NCBI RefSeq assembly: GCF_038024065.1
Contig: NZ_CP150667.1
Location: forward strand, 3,417,501 to 3,481,500
Direction: 5' to 3'
Length of the DNA: 64,000 bases
Source: Polaribacter sejongensis
Lineage (GTDB): Bacteria > Bacteroidota > Bacteroidia > Flavobacteriales > Flavobacteriaceae
Each line of letters begins with the position of its first letter. Within the stretch, counting starts at the first letter, position 1. Under the pieces are notes generated by a model. The model saw only the letters and a list, made by a program, of their open reading frames with translations, was not told the DNA's origin and did no database searches. The position numbers and the translations under genes were made by a program. Of this stretch, positions 46,101 to 53,184 are shown piece by piece.

Positions 46101-47023
46101 GCTGGGTCTGAAATACCTCCTGAATTTGCGAAATCTTCAGGGAAATCTGAAAATGCTTTATCAGAAACGTTCAAATATTCCCCAGATATAGCACCGTCTC
46201 CTTGTAGAGAAGCTACAGAAATACTACCTGCTACATCACCTGAGTATACTTTATAATCAGAAACAGGAATTTTTATTTCTTTTACACTATTTAGGCCTAC
46301 AAAACCCCTTAATCCATCATATACGTATACTTGATTGATACCCGATTCAGCTGTTTTAGATTTATATACCACAAGCATTTGCCATGCTCTTACGTTTTCT
46401 TGAGAATAGGCACAAGCCGAATTAAAGTTATCCAATACATCATTATTTGTAGATGTCGAGATAACGTCAGCAGTATAATTTCCAGAAGGATTAGGCTGTG
46501 CTAAAACTTCTGCAGTAATATCAGCTAAATAACCTTCGTATACAGGGTTATAACTACTAAATGGTACCGTTTCTCTATAACTTTCATCTCTTGTTATAGT
46601 TTTTGTAGCTCCGTTTGGAAAAATAATAGGTATAGAAGTAGATAATGGGTTGTAGCTAGTTAAATTAGATTTATCATGTTTTACAAGCGCAAACCATTGT
46701 ACATATACAGCTTGTATAACTGCATCTGCAGGTAATGATAAAGTTGCGCTAGTAGCGGCTCCGTTACCTTTAGAACACTGAAAAGTTTTGTTACTATTGG
46801 TATTGTATTTAACCTCACTATTACCAATCTGTTTATAGGTAAGGTTTGCACCAGAGTATTTCTTGTAAAATTCAATGTTATCATTGATGTCAAATACTTG
46901 GGAGTGTGCACTAAAAGTTGTCGCAAATACGATTATGGAAAATAATACTAGGCGAATTGCTTTGTTCTTTAATTGGTATTGAATTTCCCCAAATTCACAT
47001 ACCTGAAAAGTAGTTTTTTTCAT
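40163..47023 (-). CDS. Giant T9SS-secreted protein with DUF11, thrombospondin type-3 repeats and lamin-tail-like domain
   Basis: The protein has 2286 residues. A signal peptide spans about residues 22-42 (VLFSIIVFATTFSAHSQ) after a polar 21-residue start; a later start near Met1 alternatives was not found. Residues 45-360 are beta-rich. About 365-460 is a DUF11 repeat (VVTKKTTTPNVNIGENGTYE). Then come thrombospondin type-3 calcium repeats, a short set near 497-530 and a long block at about 754-1358 (DTDNDGIPDYLDTDSDNDGI pattern). About 1370-1480 resembles a lamin-tail domain (ERWIEITNIGTVDIP). The end is a type A T9SS sorting domain (KVELFDILGKKVSTW, GVYIVRMNTDKGIMSKKVVIE). A calcium-stiffened surface adhesin is inferred. 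Confidence 0.9.
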   Translation of the reverse strand: MKKTTFQVCEFGEIQYQLKNKAIRLVLFSIIVFATTFSAHSQVFDINDNIEFYKKYSGANLTYKQIGNSEVKYNTNSNKTFQCSKGNGAATSATLSLPADAVIQAVYVQWFALVKHDKSNLTSYNPLSTSIPIIFPNGATKTITRDESYRETVPFSSYNPVYEGYLADITAEVLAQPNPSGNYTADVISTSTNNDVLDNFNSACAYSQENVRAWQMLVVYKSKTAESGINQVYVYDGLRGFVGLNSVKEIKIPVSDYKVYSGDVAGSISVASLQGDGAISGEYLNVSDKAFSDFPEDFANSGGISDPAPGGSANTGGPYGAWDIDVVNSNFTPNTTSLELTAGSKGDLILFDLIVLKIPTGGLVVTKKTTTPNVNIGENGTYEITLTNATNVDLKGIKAKDILPTGFTYVSGANVVLNNARQTATTKPQVGDTTLNWGTFDIDGKGSVTIIFDIAVPENQNLGTYQNGVTATVTTPNDTVITNYDSGDSTNDDITVGNRCDAASSGNIDTDGDGISDICDLDDDNDGILDVDEDTCDIYGTPLLNEDFGIGNNTSTPLSGGATTKYTYLQLRKPLTNDLQDDLYAVFNNIPNSASWANDKWQTVGDHTSGSLTPTNDNMLMVNAGKTLDVIYQKTISGITAGALLDVSFWVLNLDVDNNINNDPLRVLPNIQIELWQNGKLLGAPVNTGNIVREEAGSKDAWKYYGTKAPLTTLNSSNITVVIRNNTKAEYGNDLAIDDILVRQLCNTDSDGDGIPNRLDLDSDNDGIPDVIEAGGKDENNDGMADGAVGTAPSTNGIPQSAGTGNTPTSTDGDGIPDYLDIDADNDGIPDNIELQTSAGYIAPSGVGTNITDTNNNGIDDVYEINGNVLIPVDTDNDGIPDYLDTDSDNDGILDIVENGDTDNAIIDINADADGDGLNDIFDDNTDDPTIGFTVNDGSKDLNKVITPNDLDTAFGDEDNNFPGTGDLDFRDFKDNDKDGISDVNDLDDDNDGIPDTLENGVNDAEGDEDGDGIPNYLDTVDNGNSGDGSTTDYTDTNNDGIPDVYDADGDGIPNHFDLDSDNDGIPDIVEAGGEDTDGNGKVDDINTDGTLTNDTNNDGLDDRYDSNNGGNNLANTDTDNDGIPNSQDLDSDNDGITDVIEAGGSDTDRDGIADNFVDTDNDGFNDLVDGDVGQDGISENSANALILTGEDTNNDGKPDSYPNSDQDGDGKLNHLDIDADNDGIPDNIEGQPSNNYIAPSNPTGAMLDTNKNGVDDVYEVNGIGFIPENTDNQDEPDYLDLDSDNDGIPDISENGHIANIITDINADIDNDGLNDIFDDNIDPLTGRVTVNDGNLIPNNKVIDIITLENAFGDTDNDFNPGSGDLDYRDTLEAAKVMITQVYQFGTERWIEITNIGTVDIPANNIKIHLYKDTSTNDKTDIEPTASDEVKTILKVGKSVLFKNLETPSIKNLGTTDIIKNENLTELEGANDIIILSSADGKYSWTNRYDVISNITNKTSLVRIDETLATNATYTPSEWVVFIDDAIESYQSGYGAADNDAKRHSQDPLISEIESSNTEANTLLGLHRIKETTRNTDGTWDNGYPDRSRYVIIDENYTHTDTKLSARKLKVDTNNKLIVTDQLLVVTDGIELDGEIRLSGSLAQLVQTHESESSVVGNGQLFVDQNSEVPSIYRYNYMSSPVTSLNADTYTLETVLRDGTDLNNPKAINFVSGYDGAFTGTGISLADYWVYTYTPASNGRANWAHKYKNGTIKKGEGYTFKGPGRNQNYTFVGTPNDGEFNTTQINAGESYLIGNPFPSALNARKFLTDNSETISTLYFWQHVAETEASGTAGHNFGGYIGGYAAQNISMATKVKTGETSPVNYILEAEGATETTGLISDILNLISSVVNLNSRDYIKFSNIPRGVETLKINYASLLTKSFNIKIDNIDKGNFTFPSTGLFYNDITFNICIPAGSDITFTATNDSGVLYMNNLTFIDDDGLISCSPDSGGSEYENLYKTPEPYIAIGQGFFVEGIGTGQIKFNNSQREYKTEGDGTSIFLKTNKKTAAKTATNNLPILKLGMNYSNDEGSNLHRQIGVSFNQANSFGYEKGYDSEMYDLNPTDFYWKFPNDANSYVISGVQEISDALEVPLEVIVSENSIITIGIDEINNINQNVYIKDKLTGQTQKINDVSAAYQLEAGTYTERFVLAFEAAEDTVLGVEEDIFTGKTSVYADNDNNNIVISKNQEVNIQKVELFDILGKKVSTWNINEQKPTYQLDIKKQIITGVYIVRMNTDKGIMSKKVVIE
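42950..44770 (-). repeat. Degenerate tandem DNA repeats encoding calcium-binding TSP3 units
   Basis: About 1.8 kb of imperfect repeats built around GATAATGATGGTATTCCAGA-like units on the minus strand, encoding D-x-D-N-D-G-I-P-D motifs. Unit length varies (36-39 and longer), so this is protein repeat structure and not a CRISPR or VNTR array. Confidence 0.85.
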
Positions 47024-47125
47024 GGTGTTTTTGATTTAATTGTTCTTTGGGGGAGTTATTAAAATCTTAAAAATACGTTGGGGGAATACTATAAAATCTG
47101 CTTAGGGGCGCAGTTAAGGGGAGTG

Positions 47126-47157
47126 CAAAACTAGTACTAAGTTCACAGATGTACAAA
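47126..47157 (-). promoter_or_regulatory. Promoter of the giant T9SS protein gene
   Basis: On the minus strand, TTTG (47157-47154), a 20-base spacer and TAGTTTTG (47133-47126) fit the Bacteroidota consensus. The start codon is about 100 bases downstream. From 47158 to 47627 no gene is seen. Confidence 0.65.
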
Positions 47158-47627
47158 TAAATGGAAAGAATTATTTAAAATGTATAATACTAATCCTCTC
47201 TTTTTATAGTTAACAGATACAATTAGTTTTTTATATTTTACAATGACATGAACCTAATATATATCGAAGAGAGATGAATCATTATATGTTTACAAATAAG
47301 ACTTTAGCTACTTTTGATATTCATATAATAATCGTTGTTACAAAGTGAAATAAATAAGCTAGACAACGATTCTGTTTTATTAGTAAGTATCTAAAAATTG
47401 TTCAGAAAATAATGGAGAATGGTTTTAAAGAATATATAAATGAACTAAGTAGGAGTTATTATTGCTCTAAAAGAGTAGCTTCAATTGAAATAAATAGTAG
47501 AAGAATAGCTTAACATTTAGAATACCGTTTATAATCTCTTTTTAGTTGAAGAAATTCATAATGATTGCTTTATATTTTATGTAGTTTTTAATGATTTATC
47601 ATTTTTTTTATAAAAAATGCTATTTAG

Positions 47628-47658
47628 TTTGTTTGTTTCAATTTTATCTTTAGATTTG
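47628..47658 (+). promoter_or_regulatory. Promoter of the aromatic amino-acid operon
   Basis: TTTG (47628-47631), exactly 19 bases, then TAGATTTG (47651-47658): a perfect Bacteroidota promoter. Transcription would begin about 47665, some 18 bases before the leader-peptide ATG. Confidence 0.85.
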
Positions 47659-47682
47659 TCAGTATAAACAAAGAGAATACAA

Positions 47683-47763
47683 ATGTTAAATAATTATTTT
47701 ACTCGTTTCTATTTTTACTTTTACTTTTTTAGTAAGAGAGGAGACTTTGTATCATGTTTTTAA
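47683..47763 (+). CDS. pheL: Phe/Tyr-rich leader peptide of the pheA attenuator
   Basis: The ATG at 47683 opens a 26-codon frame ending at TAA 47761-47763. Residues 5-16 read YFTRFYFYFYFF; in all 8 of 26 codons are Phe and 4 are Tyr. This density, the promoter just upstream and the overlapping hairpins downstream identify it as an attenuation leader like the enterobacterial pheA leader. Ribosome stalling on these codons would sense charged tRNA-Phe and tRNA-Tyr. The symbol is by analogy of role, not homology. Confidence 0.85.
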   Translation: MLNNYFTRFYFYFYFFSKRGDFVSCF

Positions 47764-47814
47764 GTAACATTCATATCATATAAAGTCTCGAATTCTATTC
47801 GAGGCTTTTTTTTT
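47741..47814 (+). promoter_or_regulatory. Transcription attenuator: mutually exclusive antiterminator and terminator hairpins
   Basis: Antiterminator: GAGACTTTGTATCATG (47741-47756) pairs with the segment ending AAAGTCTC (to 47789) over about 16 positions with one mismatch. Terminator: GTCTCGAA (47785-47792) pairs with TTCGAGGC (47798-47805), followed by nine T residues. Both need 47785-47789, so only one can form. The 5' arm of the antiterminator lies inside the end of the leader frame and would be covered by a ribosome that reaches the stop codon, leaving the terminator to form. A ribosome stalled at the Phe/Tyr codons (ending 47730) leaves it free. Confidence 0.85.
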
Positions 47815-47832
47815 GACATTATTTGTAATAAA

Positions 47833-48657
47833 ATGAATAAAATTATTGCCATACAAGGAGCTGAAGGCTCAAACCATCATAAAGTTGCTCGCAACTTTTA
47901 TGGAACCACTATACAATTAAAAGAATGTATGTCTTTTGATGAGTTGGTAGCTAGTTTGCTAGACAATACCGCAGATTTGGGTATTATGGCTTTAGAGAAT
48001 ACCATTGCGGGGTCTATAATTCCTAATTATGCATTAATTGATAATAAAAATTTACACATAATAGATGAAGAATATTTGAATATTCATCATCATTTAATGG
48101 CTTTAAAAGGTCAGAAAATAGAAGATATTAAAGAGGTTTGGTCGCATCCAATGGCATTGTTACAATGTAAAGAGTTTTTTAAAAAATATCCACATATAAA
48201 ACTAGTGGAAGATGTTGATACTGCTGAGGTTGCTAAAAGAATTTCGAAAGAAAATTTAGTAGGTATTGCAGCAATTGCTCCTAAAATAGCTGCAGAAATT
48301 TTTAGTTTAGAAATTCTTGAAGATGAACTTCAAACTATAAAAGATAATTCTACACGTTTTGTAATTGTACAAACTACTAAACCAGAAGTTAATAAAGAAG
48401 TTAATAAAGCTTCTTTAAAATTTCAGCTAAACCATAAAAGAGGAAGTTTGGCTGCTATTTTAAATGTGTTGAGTGATTGCAAAATGAACTTAACCAAAAT
48501 ACAGTCTTTACCAGTAATAGAAACTCCATGGAAATATTCATTTTTTGTAGATGTTACTTTTGAAGAATATAGTGAGTACGAAAAAGCAAAAGCGATTATA
48601 GAAATAATGGCAGAAGAATTCAAAATTTTAGGAGTTTATAAAAACGGTAGAAAATAG
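47833..48657 (+). CDS. pheA: Prephenate dehydratase
   Basis: The protein has 274 residues. It comprises a two-lobed PDT catalytic domain (about 1-185; IAIQGAEGSNHHKVARNF, ALENTIAGSIIPNY, the catalytic Thr in KDNSTRFVI) and a C-terminal ACT domain (about 195-274; RGSLAAILNVLSDCKMNLTKIQS). It converts prephenate to phenylpyruvate. It lacks a chorismate-mutase domain; that activity is on the DAHP synthase encoded downstream. In the ACT domain the usual ESRP motif reads QSLP. First structural gene after the attenuator. Confidence 0.95.
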   Translation: MNKIIAIQGAEGSNHHKVARNFYGTTIQLKECMSFDELVASLLDNTADLGIMALENTIAGSIIPNYALIDNKNLHIIDEEYLNIHHHLMALKGQKIEDIKEVWSHPMALLQCKEFFKKYPHIKLVEDVDTAEVAKRISKENLVGIAAIAPKIAAEIFSLEILEDELQTIKDNSTRFVIVQTTKPEVNKEVNKASLKFQLNHKRGSLAAILNVLSDCKMNLTKIQSLPVIETPWKYSFFVDVTFEEYSEYEKAKAIIEIMAEEFKILGVYKNGRK

Positions 48658-48664
48658 TATAGTT

Positions 48665-49813
48665 ATGATACAACCAGCTAAAAGATTAGATACAGTGCAA
48701 GAATACTATTTCTCTAAAAAATTAAGAGAAGTTAGAGGATTAGCAGCAGCAGGAAAACCAATTATCAATATGGGAATTGGGTCTCCAGATTTGCAGCCAC
48801 CAACAGAAGTTTTAGAAGCAATTCAAAATAGTCTAGGTGATGCAAGTGCACATAAATATCAATCCTATCAGGGCTTACCAGAATTAAGAAATGCAATTGC
48901 TACTTTTTATAAAAACAAGTTTTCTGTAGATTCAAATCCAGAAAATGAGATTTTACCATTAATGGGAAGTAAAGAAGGGATTATGCATATTTCTATGGCT
49001 TTTTTAAACGAAGGCGATAAAGTATTAATTCCAAACCCTGGGTATCCAACATATACATCGGTAACAAAATTAGTTGGTGCAGAACCACTTTTTTATAATT
49101 TAAGTGATGAAACTAATTGGCAACCAGATTTTACAGCATTAGAAGCACAAGATTTAAGTGATGTAAAAATTATGTGGGTAAATTATCCGCACATGCCAAC
49201 AGGAACAAATGCAACTTTAGAAACGTTTGAAAAACTAGTGGCTTTTGGTAAAAAGCATCATATTTTAATTATAAATGACAATCCGTATAGTTTTATTTTA
49301 AACGATAATCCTATCAGTATTTTACAAGTAGAAGGCGCAAAAGACATTGCTTTAGAATTAAACTCTTTAAGTAAAACTTTTAATATGGCAGGTTGGCGTG
49401 TTGGTATGTTGTTAGGAAACGCAACATTTATCAACGAAGTTTTAAAAGTAAAATCGAATATGGATTCTGGTATGTTTTACGGAATTCAAAAAGGAGCTAT
49501 AGAAGCCTTACAATTATCTGATGACTGGTTTTTAGCTCAAAATAAAATTTACGAAGAACGTAGAAATTTAATTTGGCAATTGGCAGATAAGTTAGATGCT
49601 GTTTATAGTAAAAATTCAACAGGATTGTTTGTTTGGGCAAAAATTCCCGAAGGAAAAAAATCTGAAGAAGTTACAGATGCAGTTTTATATGATAACGATA
49701 TTTTTATTACTCCAGGAACCATTTTTGGATCTCAAGGAGAAGGATATATCCGTTTTTCATTATGTGTAACAACAGATGTAATTAAAGAAGCAATTAGCAG
49801 GTTTGATAAATAA
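48665..49813 (+). CDS. Class I/II PLP aminotransferase (aromatic amino-acid aminotransferase candidate)
   Basis: The protein has 382 residues. Fold-type I motifs: INMGIGSPDLQPP at the start, PNPGYPTYT, WVNYPHMPTGT, NDNPYSFI, and the Schiff-base Lys237 in SLSKTFNMAGWRVGM. Many close relatives are annotated as aspartate or LL-diaminopimelate aminotransferases. Between pheA (7 bases upstream) and tyrA it probably performs the last step, phenylpyruvate and hydroxyphenylpyruvate to Phe and Tyr. Confidence 0.9.
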   Translation: MIQPAKRLDTVQEYYFSKKLREVRGLAAAGKPIINMGIGSPDLQPPTEVLEAIQNSLGDASAHKYQSYQGLPELRNAIATFYKNKFSVDSNPENEILPLMGSKEGIMHISMAFLNEGDKVLIPNPGYPTYTSVTKLVGAEPLFYNLSDETNWQPDFTALEAQDLSDVKIMWVNYPHMPTGTNATLETFEKLVAFGKKHHILIINDNPYSFILNDNPISILQVEGAKDIALELNSLSKTFNMAGWRVGMLLGNATFINEVLKVKSNMDSGMFYGIQKGAIEALQLSDDWFLAQNKIYEERRNLIWQLADKLDAVYSKNSTGLFVWAKIPEGKKSEEVTDAVLYDNDIFITPGTIFGSQGEGYIRFSLCVTTDVIKEAISRFDK

Positions 49814-49938
49814 TTTTCAGTTTTTTAGTAGCAGATGGTAGTTTGTTTACTAAAAAGAGACTTTATCGAATTAAAAATTAAAAATTAAAGAGTAAGAGAG
49901 TTATTCCGAAGAGGAATCTCACTTAAAGAGAAAACAAA

Positions 49939-50790
49939 ATGAAAAATATATACATGATTGGTATTGGTTTAATAGGCGGTAGTTTTGCTATCGATATTAA
50001 AAATAACAATCCGGATGTTGTAATTCACGGAATCGATATTAATGAAAGTCATTTAGACGAAGCGCTAAAATTAGGAGTAATTCAAAAGAAAGCAACTTTA
50101 GACGATATAGAAAATGCAGACTTGGTAATTATATCAATTCCTGTTGATGCAACTGCAAAATTATTGCCAACAATATTAGATAAAATTTCTGATGATGGTT
50201 TGGTTGTAGATGCAGGATCCACAAAAGAAGCAATTTGTAAAGTGGTTGAACATCATCCAAAAAGAAGAAATTTTTTGGCAGCGCATCCAATTGCAGGAAC
50301 AGAGAATTCTGGACCAACAGCAGCTATATCCGGCTTATACGTTGGAAAAACGAATATTATCTGCGAAGTAGAAAAGACAACTTTTAAATTGCAAGAGAAA
50401 GCTTTAAAGCTTTTTACAGACATTGGAATGCGTATTCGTTACATGGACCCAGTTTCTCATGACAAGCATATTGCGTATGTTTCGCACTTATCTCACATAA
50501 GCGCATTTATGTTGGGTAAAACGGTGATAGATAAAGAAAGAAATGAACGTGATATTTTTGATATGGCGGGTTCAGGATTTAGATCTACAGTGCGTCTGGC
50601 AAAAAGTTCGCCAGCAATGTGGACACCAATTTTTGAACAAAATAAAGAAAACGTAATAGAAACGTTAGAAGAGTACATCAATAATTTACAACATTTTAAA
50701 GAGTTGATGCAAAAAGATAGGTTCTCTGAAATTTTTAGCGAAATGGAGAATACAAATCACATAAAACAAATTTTAAACGGCATAAAATAA
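49939..50790 (+). CDS. tyrA: Prephenate dehydrogenase
   Basis: The protein has 283 residues. A Rossmann NAD(P) motif IGIGLIGGSFAIDIK opens the protein; AAHPIAGTENSGP with the catalytic His and YVSHLSHISAFML follow, and the all-helical dimerisation domain fills the C-terminal half. It oxidatively decarboxylates prephenate to 4-hydroxyphenylpyruvate. No ACT or mutase domain is fused. It comes 125 bases after the aminotransferase; the gap holds only a weak hairpin near 49905-49925. Confidence 0.93.
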   Translation: MKNIYMIGIGLIGGSFAIDIKNNNPDVVIHGIDINESHLDEALKLGVIQKKATLDDIENADLVIISIPVDATAKLLPTILDKISDDGLVVDAGSTKEAICKVVEHHPKRRNFLAAHPIAGTENSGPTAAISGLYVGKTNIICEVEKTTFKLQEKALKLFTDIGMRIRYMDPVSHDKHIAYVSHLSHISAFMLGKTVIDKERNERDIFDMAGSGFRSTVRLAKSSPAMWTPIFEQNKENVIETLEEYINNLQHFKELMQKDRFSEIFSEMENTNHIKQILNGIK

Positions 50791-50811
50791 TAAGCCAAAA
50801 CAAGTAGAAAA

Positions 50812-51894
50812 ATGGAGAATACAAAAGAATTGAGAACATGGTTGGACGATATGAAATTAAATCATCCACTAGTAATAGCAGGGCCTTGTAGTGCAGAAAC
50901 CGAAGAACAGGTTTTAAAGATTGCACACGAACTAAAAGATTCTGATGTAAGCTATTTTAGAGCAGGAATATGGAAACCAAGAACAAGACCAGGAATGTTT
51001 GAAGGTGTTGGTGAAATTGGTTTACACTGGTTAAAGAAAGTAAAAGAAGAGACAGGTATGAAAACCTGTACAGAAGTTGCAAATGCAGCCCACGTAAAAT
51101 TAGCTTTAGAGCACGATGTAGATTTATTATGGATTGGTGCACGTTCTACTGTATCACCTTTTATCATGCAAGAAATTGCAGATGCATTAGCAGGTACAGA
51201 TAAGATTGTATTGGTTAAAAATCCAGTAAATCCAGATTTAGCTTTATGGTTAGGTGGTATCGAAAGATTATATACTGCAGGAATCAAAAACTTAGGAGCA
51301 ATCCACAGAGGATTTTCAACGTATGAAAAATCTAAATATAGAAATACTCCAGAATGGCAATTAGCTATTGAGTTTCAAAATAAATTTCCAGACTTACCAT
51401 TAATCAACGATCCTTCTCATATTACAGGGAAAAGAGACATGATTTTTGATGTTTGTCAGACTGCTTTAGATTTAAACTTTGATGGTTTAATGATAGAAAC
51501 TCATTATGACCCAGAAAACGCTTGGTCTGATGCTGCACAACAAGTTACGCCAGATGCTTTAAAGCAAATAATGCAAGACTTAAAAGTTAAAAAAGAAACT
51601 GAAACTGCAGTTAGTTACAGAGAACCTTTAGAAAACTTAAGAGCTCAAATTAATGTGGTAGACGATCAATTAATCGATTTATTAGGTAAAAGAATGCAAG
51701 TTGCCGATAAAATTGGTCAATTAAAGAAAGATCAAAACGTAGCCGTTTTACAATCACGTCGTTGGAACGAGATTTTAGGAAACATGGTTATGGAAGGTAG
51801 TAGTAAAGGTTTAAGTGAAGAATTTGTTTTAAAAATGTTTAAAGCAATTCACCAAGAATCTATCGTTCACCAAGAAAAAATTATCAACGGATAA
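50812..51894 (+). CDS. Bifunctional DAHP synthase/chorismate mutase
   Basis: The protein has 360 residues. The N-terminal part (about 1-260) is a type I-beta DAHP synthase (PLVIAGPCSAETEEQ, AGIWKPRTRPGMFEGVG, INDPSHITGKRD, IETHYDPENAWSD with the metal ligands). The C-terminal part (about 275-355) is an AroQ chorismate mutase (LRAQINVVDDQLIDLLGKRM, VLQSRRWNEIL). It thus catalyses the first shikimate step and the branch-point step. In relatives such as the Prevotella enzyme the mutase domain also mediates allosteric control by prephenate. It is the last gene of the operon and is followed by a terminator. Confidence 0.94.
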   Translation: MENTKELRTWLDDMKLNHPLVIAGPCSAETEEQVLKIAHELKDSDVSYFRAGIWKPRTRPGMFEGVGEIGLHWLKKVKEETGMKTCTEVANAAHVKLALEHDVDLLWIGARSTVSPFIMQEIADALAGTDKIVLVKNPVNPDLALWLGGIERLYTAGIKNLGAIHRGFSTYEKSKYRNTPEWQLAIEFQNKFPDLPLINDPSHITGKRDMIFDVCQTALDLNFDGLMIETHYDPENAWSDAAQQVTPDALKQIMQDLKVKKETETAVSYREPLENLRAQINVVDDQLIDLLGKRMQVADKIGQLKKDQNVAVLQSRRWNEILGNMVMEGSSKGLSEEFVLKMFKAIHQESIVHQEKIING

Positions 51895-52392
51895 TTTTTA
51901 AGCATATATTTATTTAAATACCTTCAAGTTTTATAATTTGAAGGTATTTTTTTTGGGCGTTACCAAGCAAAAAAGCTTGGTCAGGCTGGAGTTTATCTTG
52001 AGCGAAGTCGAAAGGCACTCGCTTTTTTTGTTAAAAAAACAAAAAAGAGCTCAAACAATTGCTCAATCCTTAACGCTTAGTGAGAACCTAAAAAGTATGT
52101 TTCTTTAAAACTAGCAGTAAGCTATTCAGACCTCACAGGTTTTTAAAACCTGTGAGGTCTTTTTACGTATTGTTTTAAAAGTAAATCCACAAATTTATAT
52201 CCGCAAACCTGTTATTTCGACGTTAGGAGAAATTCCATAACAGTGATTCCACAATGCAGCCTAAGCCTTATGTGATTTCTCTCAAAAATTAGAAATGACA
52301 AATAACGAACTTTGGTTAGGTGAAAAGGAATGAAAGAAATAAAAAAAGACTGCCAATTGGCAGTCTTTTTTTACTAGTAAAATAGAATTATA
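51895..52392. other. Repeat-rich intergenic region: terminators, REP-like hairpins and a dispersed element
   Basis: It holds, in order: a terminator for the aromatic operon (51916-51954, AAATACCTTCAA stem plus eight T); a GGGCGTTACC element (51955-52075) whose part ACAAAAAAGAGCTCAAACAA recurs near 62580; a perfect CCTCACAGGTTTT palindrome (52129-52160); a broad inverted repeat starting GTTATTTCGAC (about 52211-52310); and a bidirectional terminator AGACTGCCA/TGGCAGTCT (52341-52371). No gene is present. Confidence 0.75.
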
Positions 52393-53034
52393 TTATTTTG
52401 TATAAGGAATTCTTCTAGATACTTTTCTCATTAAAACATTAATCAGATCTTGAGCGTCAGAACCAAGAGTTCCTTTGATTTTTTTGTGGTAATTAACCAC
52501 TAATTCATCATCGGTAGTACTTGTAAAATCCATATTCATAGTTGCAGTATTGGTTGCAAACATTCCGCCAGTTAAAACAGCAAGTCCAATTGCAGCTCCA
52601 TTAGACATTGGTTTAGAAGTTTCGTAAGTTCCAGAAATAACTGCTTCTACACCTAAAATTTCGCCTAATTCGCTCGGTAAATATTCATCATAAGAGTGAA
52701 TATCTATTCCTTTCTTTTTTAATAAAGCATTCGTTCTTGTTGGGTTCTGAACAGAAACTAATAAAGTTCCTCTTTTCTTTCTAGTTAAAAACCAAGAATA
52801 CATCGCTTTTTGTATGTCTAAAGCCTCACTTTTTCCCATTTCAATAATTTGTTCAGAAGTAAAATCTTTTAATTGTTTTGGTCTTAACTTAACCTGAACA
52901 TGTAAAGGTAATATTGCTATTGTTTTTGTGTTTTCTACATAAGTTTCAGCATCATCATGTACATATAATTTTGTTTGAGCATTTGTTGTTGTTATGCAAA
53001 TTACAAGTGCAAATAGAAAGATAATTTTTTTCAT
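52393..53034 (-). CDS. Exported protein with CsgG/TolB-N-like fold, function unknown
   Basis: The protein has 213 residues, with a signal peptide ending in TTTNAQ. The mature part shows KTIAILPLHVQ, a central Arg/Lys-rich helix, then LGEILGVEAVISGTYET, the strand-helix pattern seen in periplasmic CsgG, LpoB and TolB-N relatives. There is no lipobox Cys. A hydrophobic Gly/Ala patch (AAIGLAVLTGGMFA) follows. An envelope role is inferred; no specific function can be given. It is monocistronic with a terminator behind it. Confidence 0.65.
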   Translation of the reverse strand: MKKIIFLFALVICITTTNAQTKLYVHDDAETYVENTKTIAILPLHVQVKLRPKQLKDFTSEQIIEMGKSEALDIQKAMYSWFLTRKKRGTLLVSVQNPTRTNALLKKKGIDIHSYDEYLPSELGEILGVEAVISGTYETSKPMSNGAAIGLAVLTGGMFATNTATMNMDFTSTTDDELVVNYHKKIKGTLGSDAQDLINVLMRKVSRRIPYTK

Positions 53035-53184
53035 AAATAAGTTTTGGTTAAAAAAAAACGAATATAGGGGTAACTTTAACGATTATTTTAAGATTTAATT
53101 TATTTTTTAACTTGATTAATGAAATAACTATTGAATTTGTTACTATTTTTCTTAAATCAATATTAATTCAGCATCTTTGTAGTA

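Noticed and set aside
42531..46256. Several plus-strand open frames antisense to the giant T9SS gene
   Set aside because: They are complements of the Asp/Asn-rich calcium repeats and give Ser/Ile/Pro-rich sequence with no domain.
47571..47670. Other short frames in the pheA leader region, such as the one starting near 47618
   Set aside because: They lie upstream of or across the promoter, so would not be on the transcript, and are not unusually rich in Phe or Tyr.
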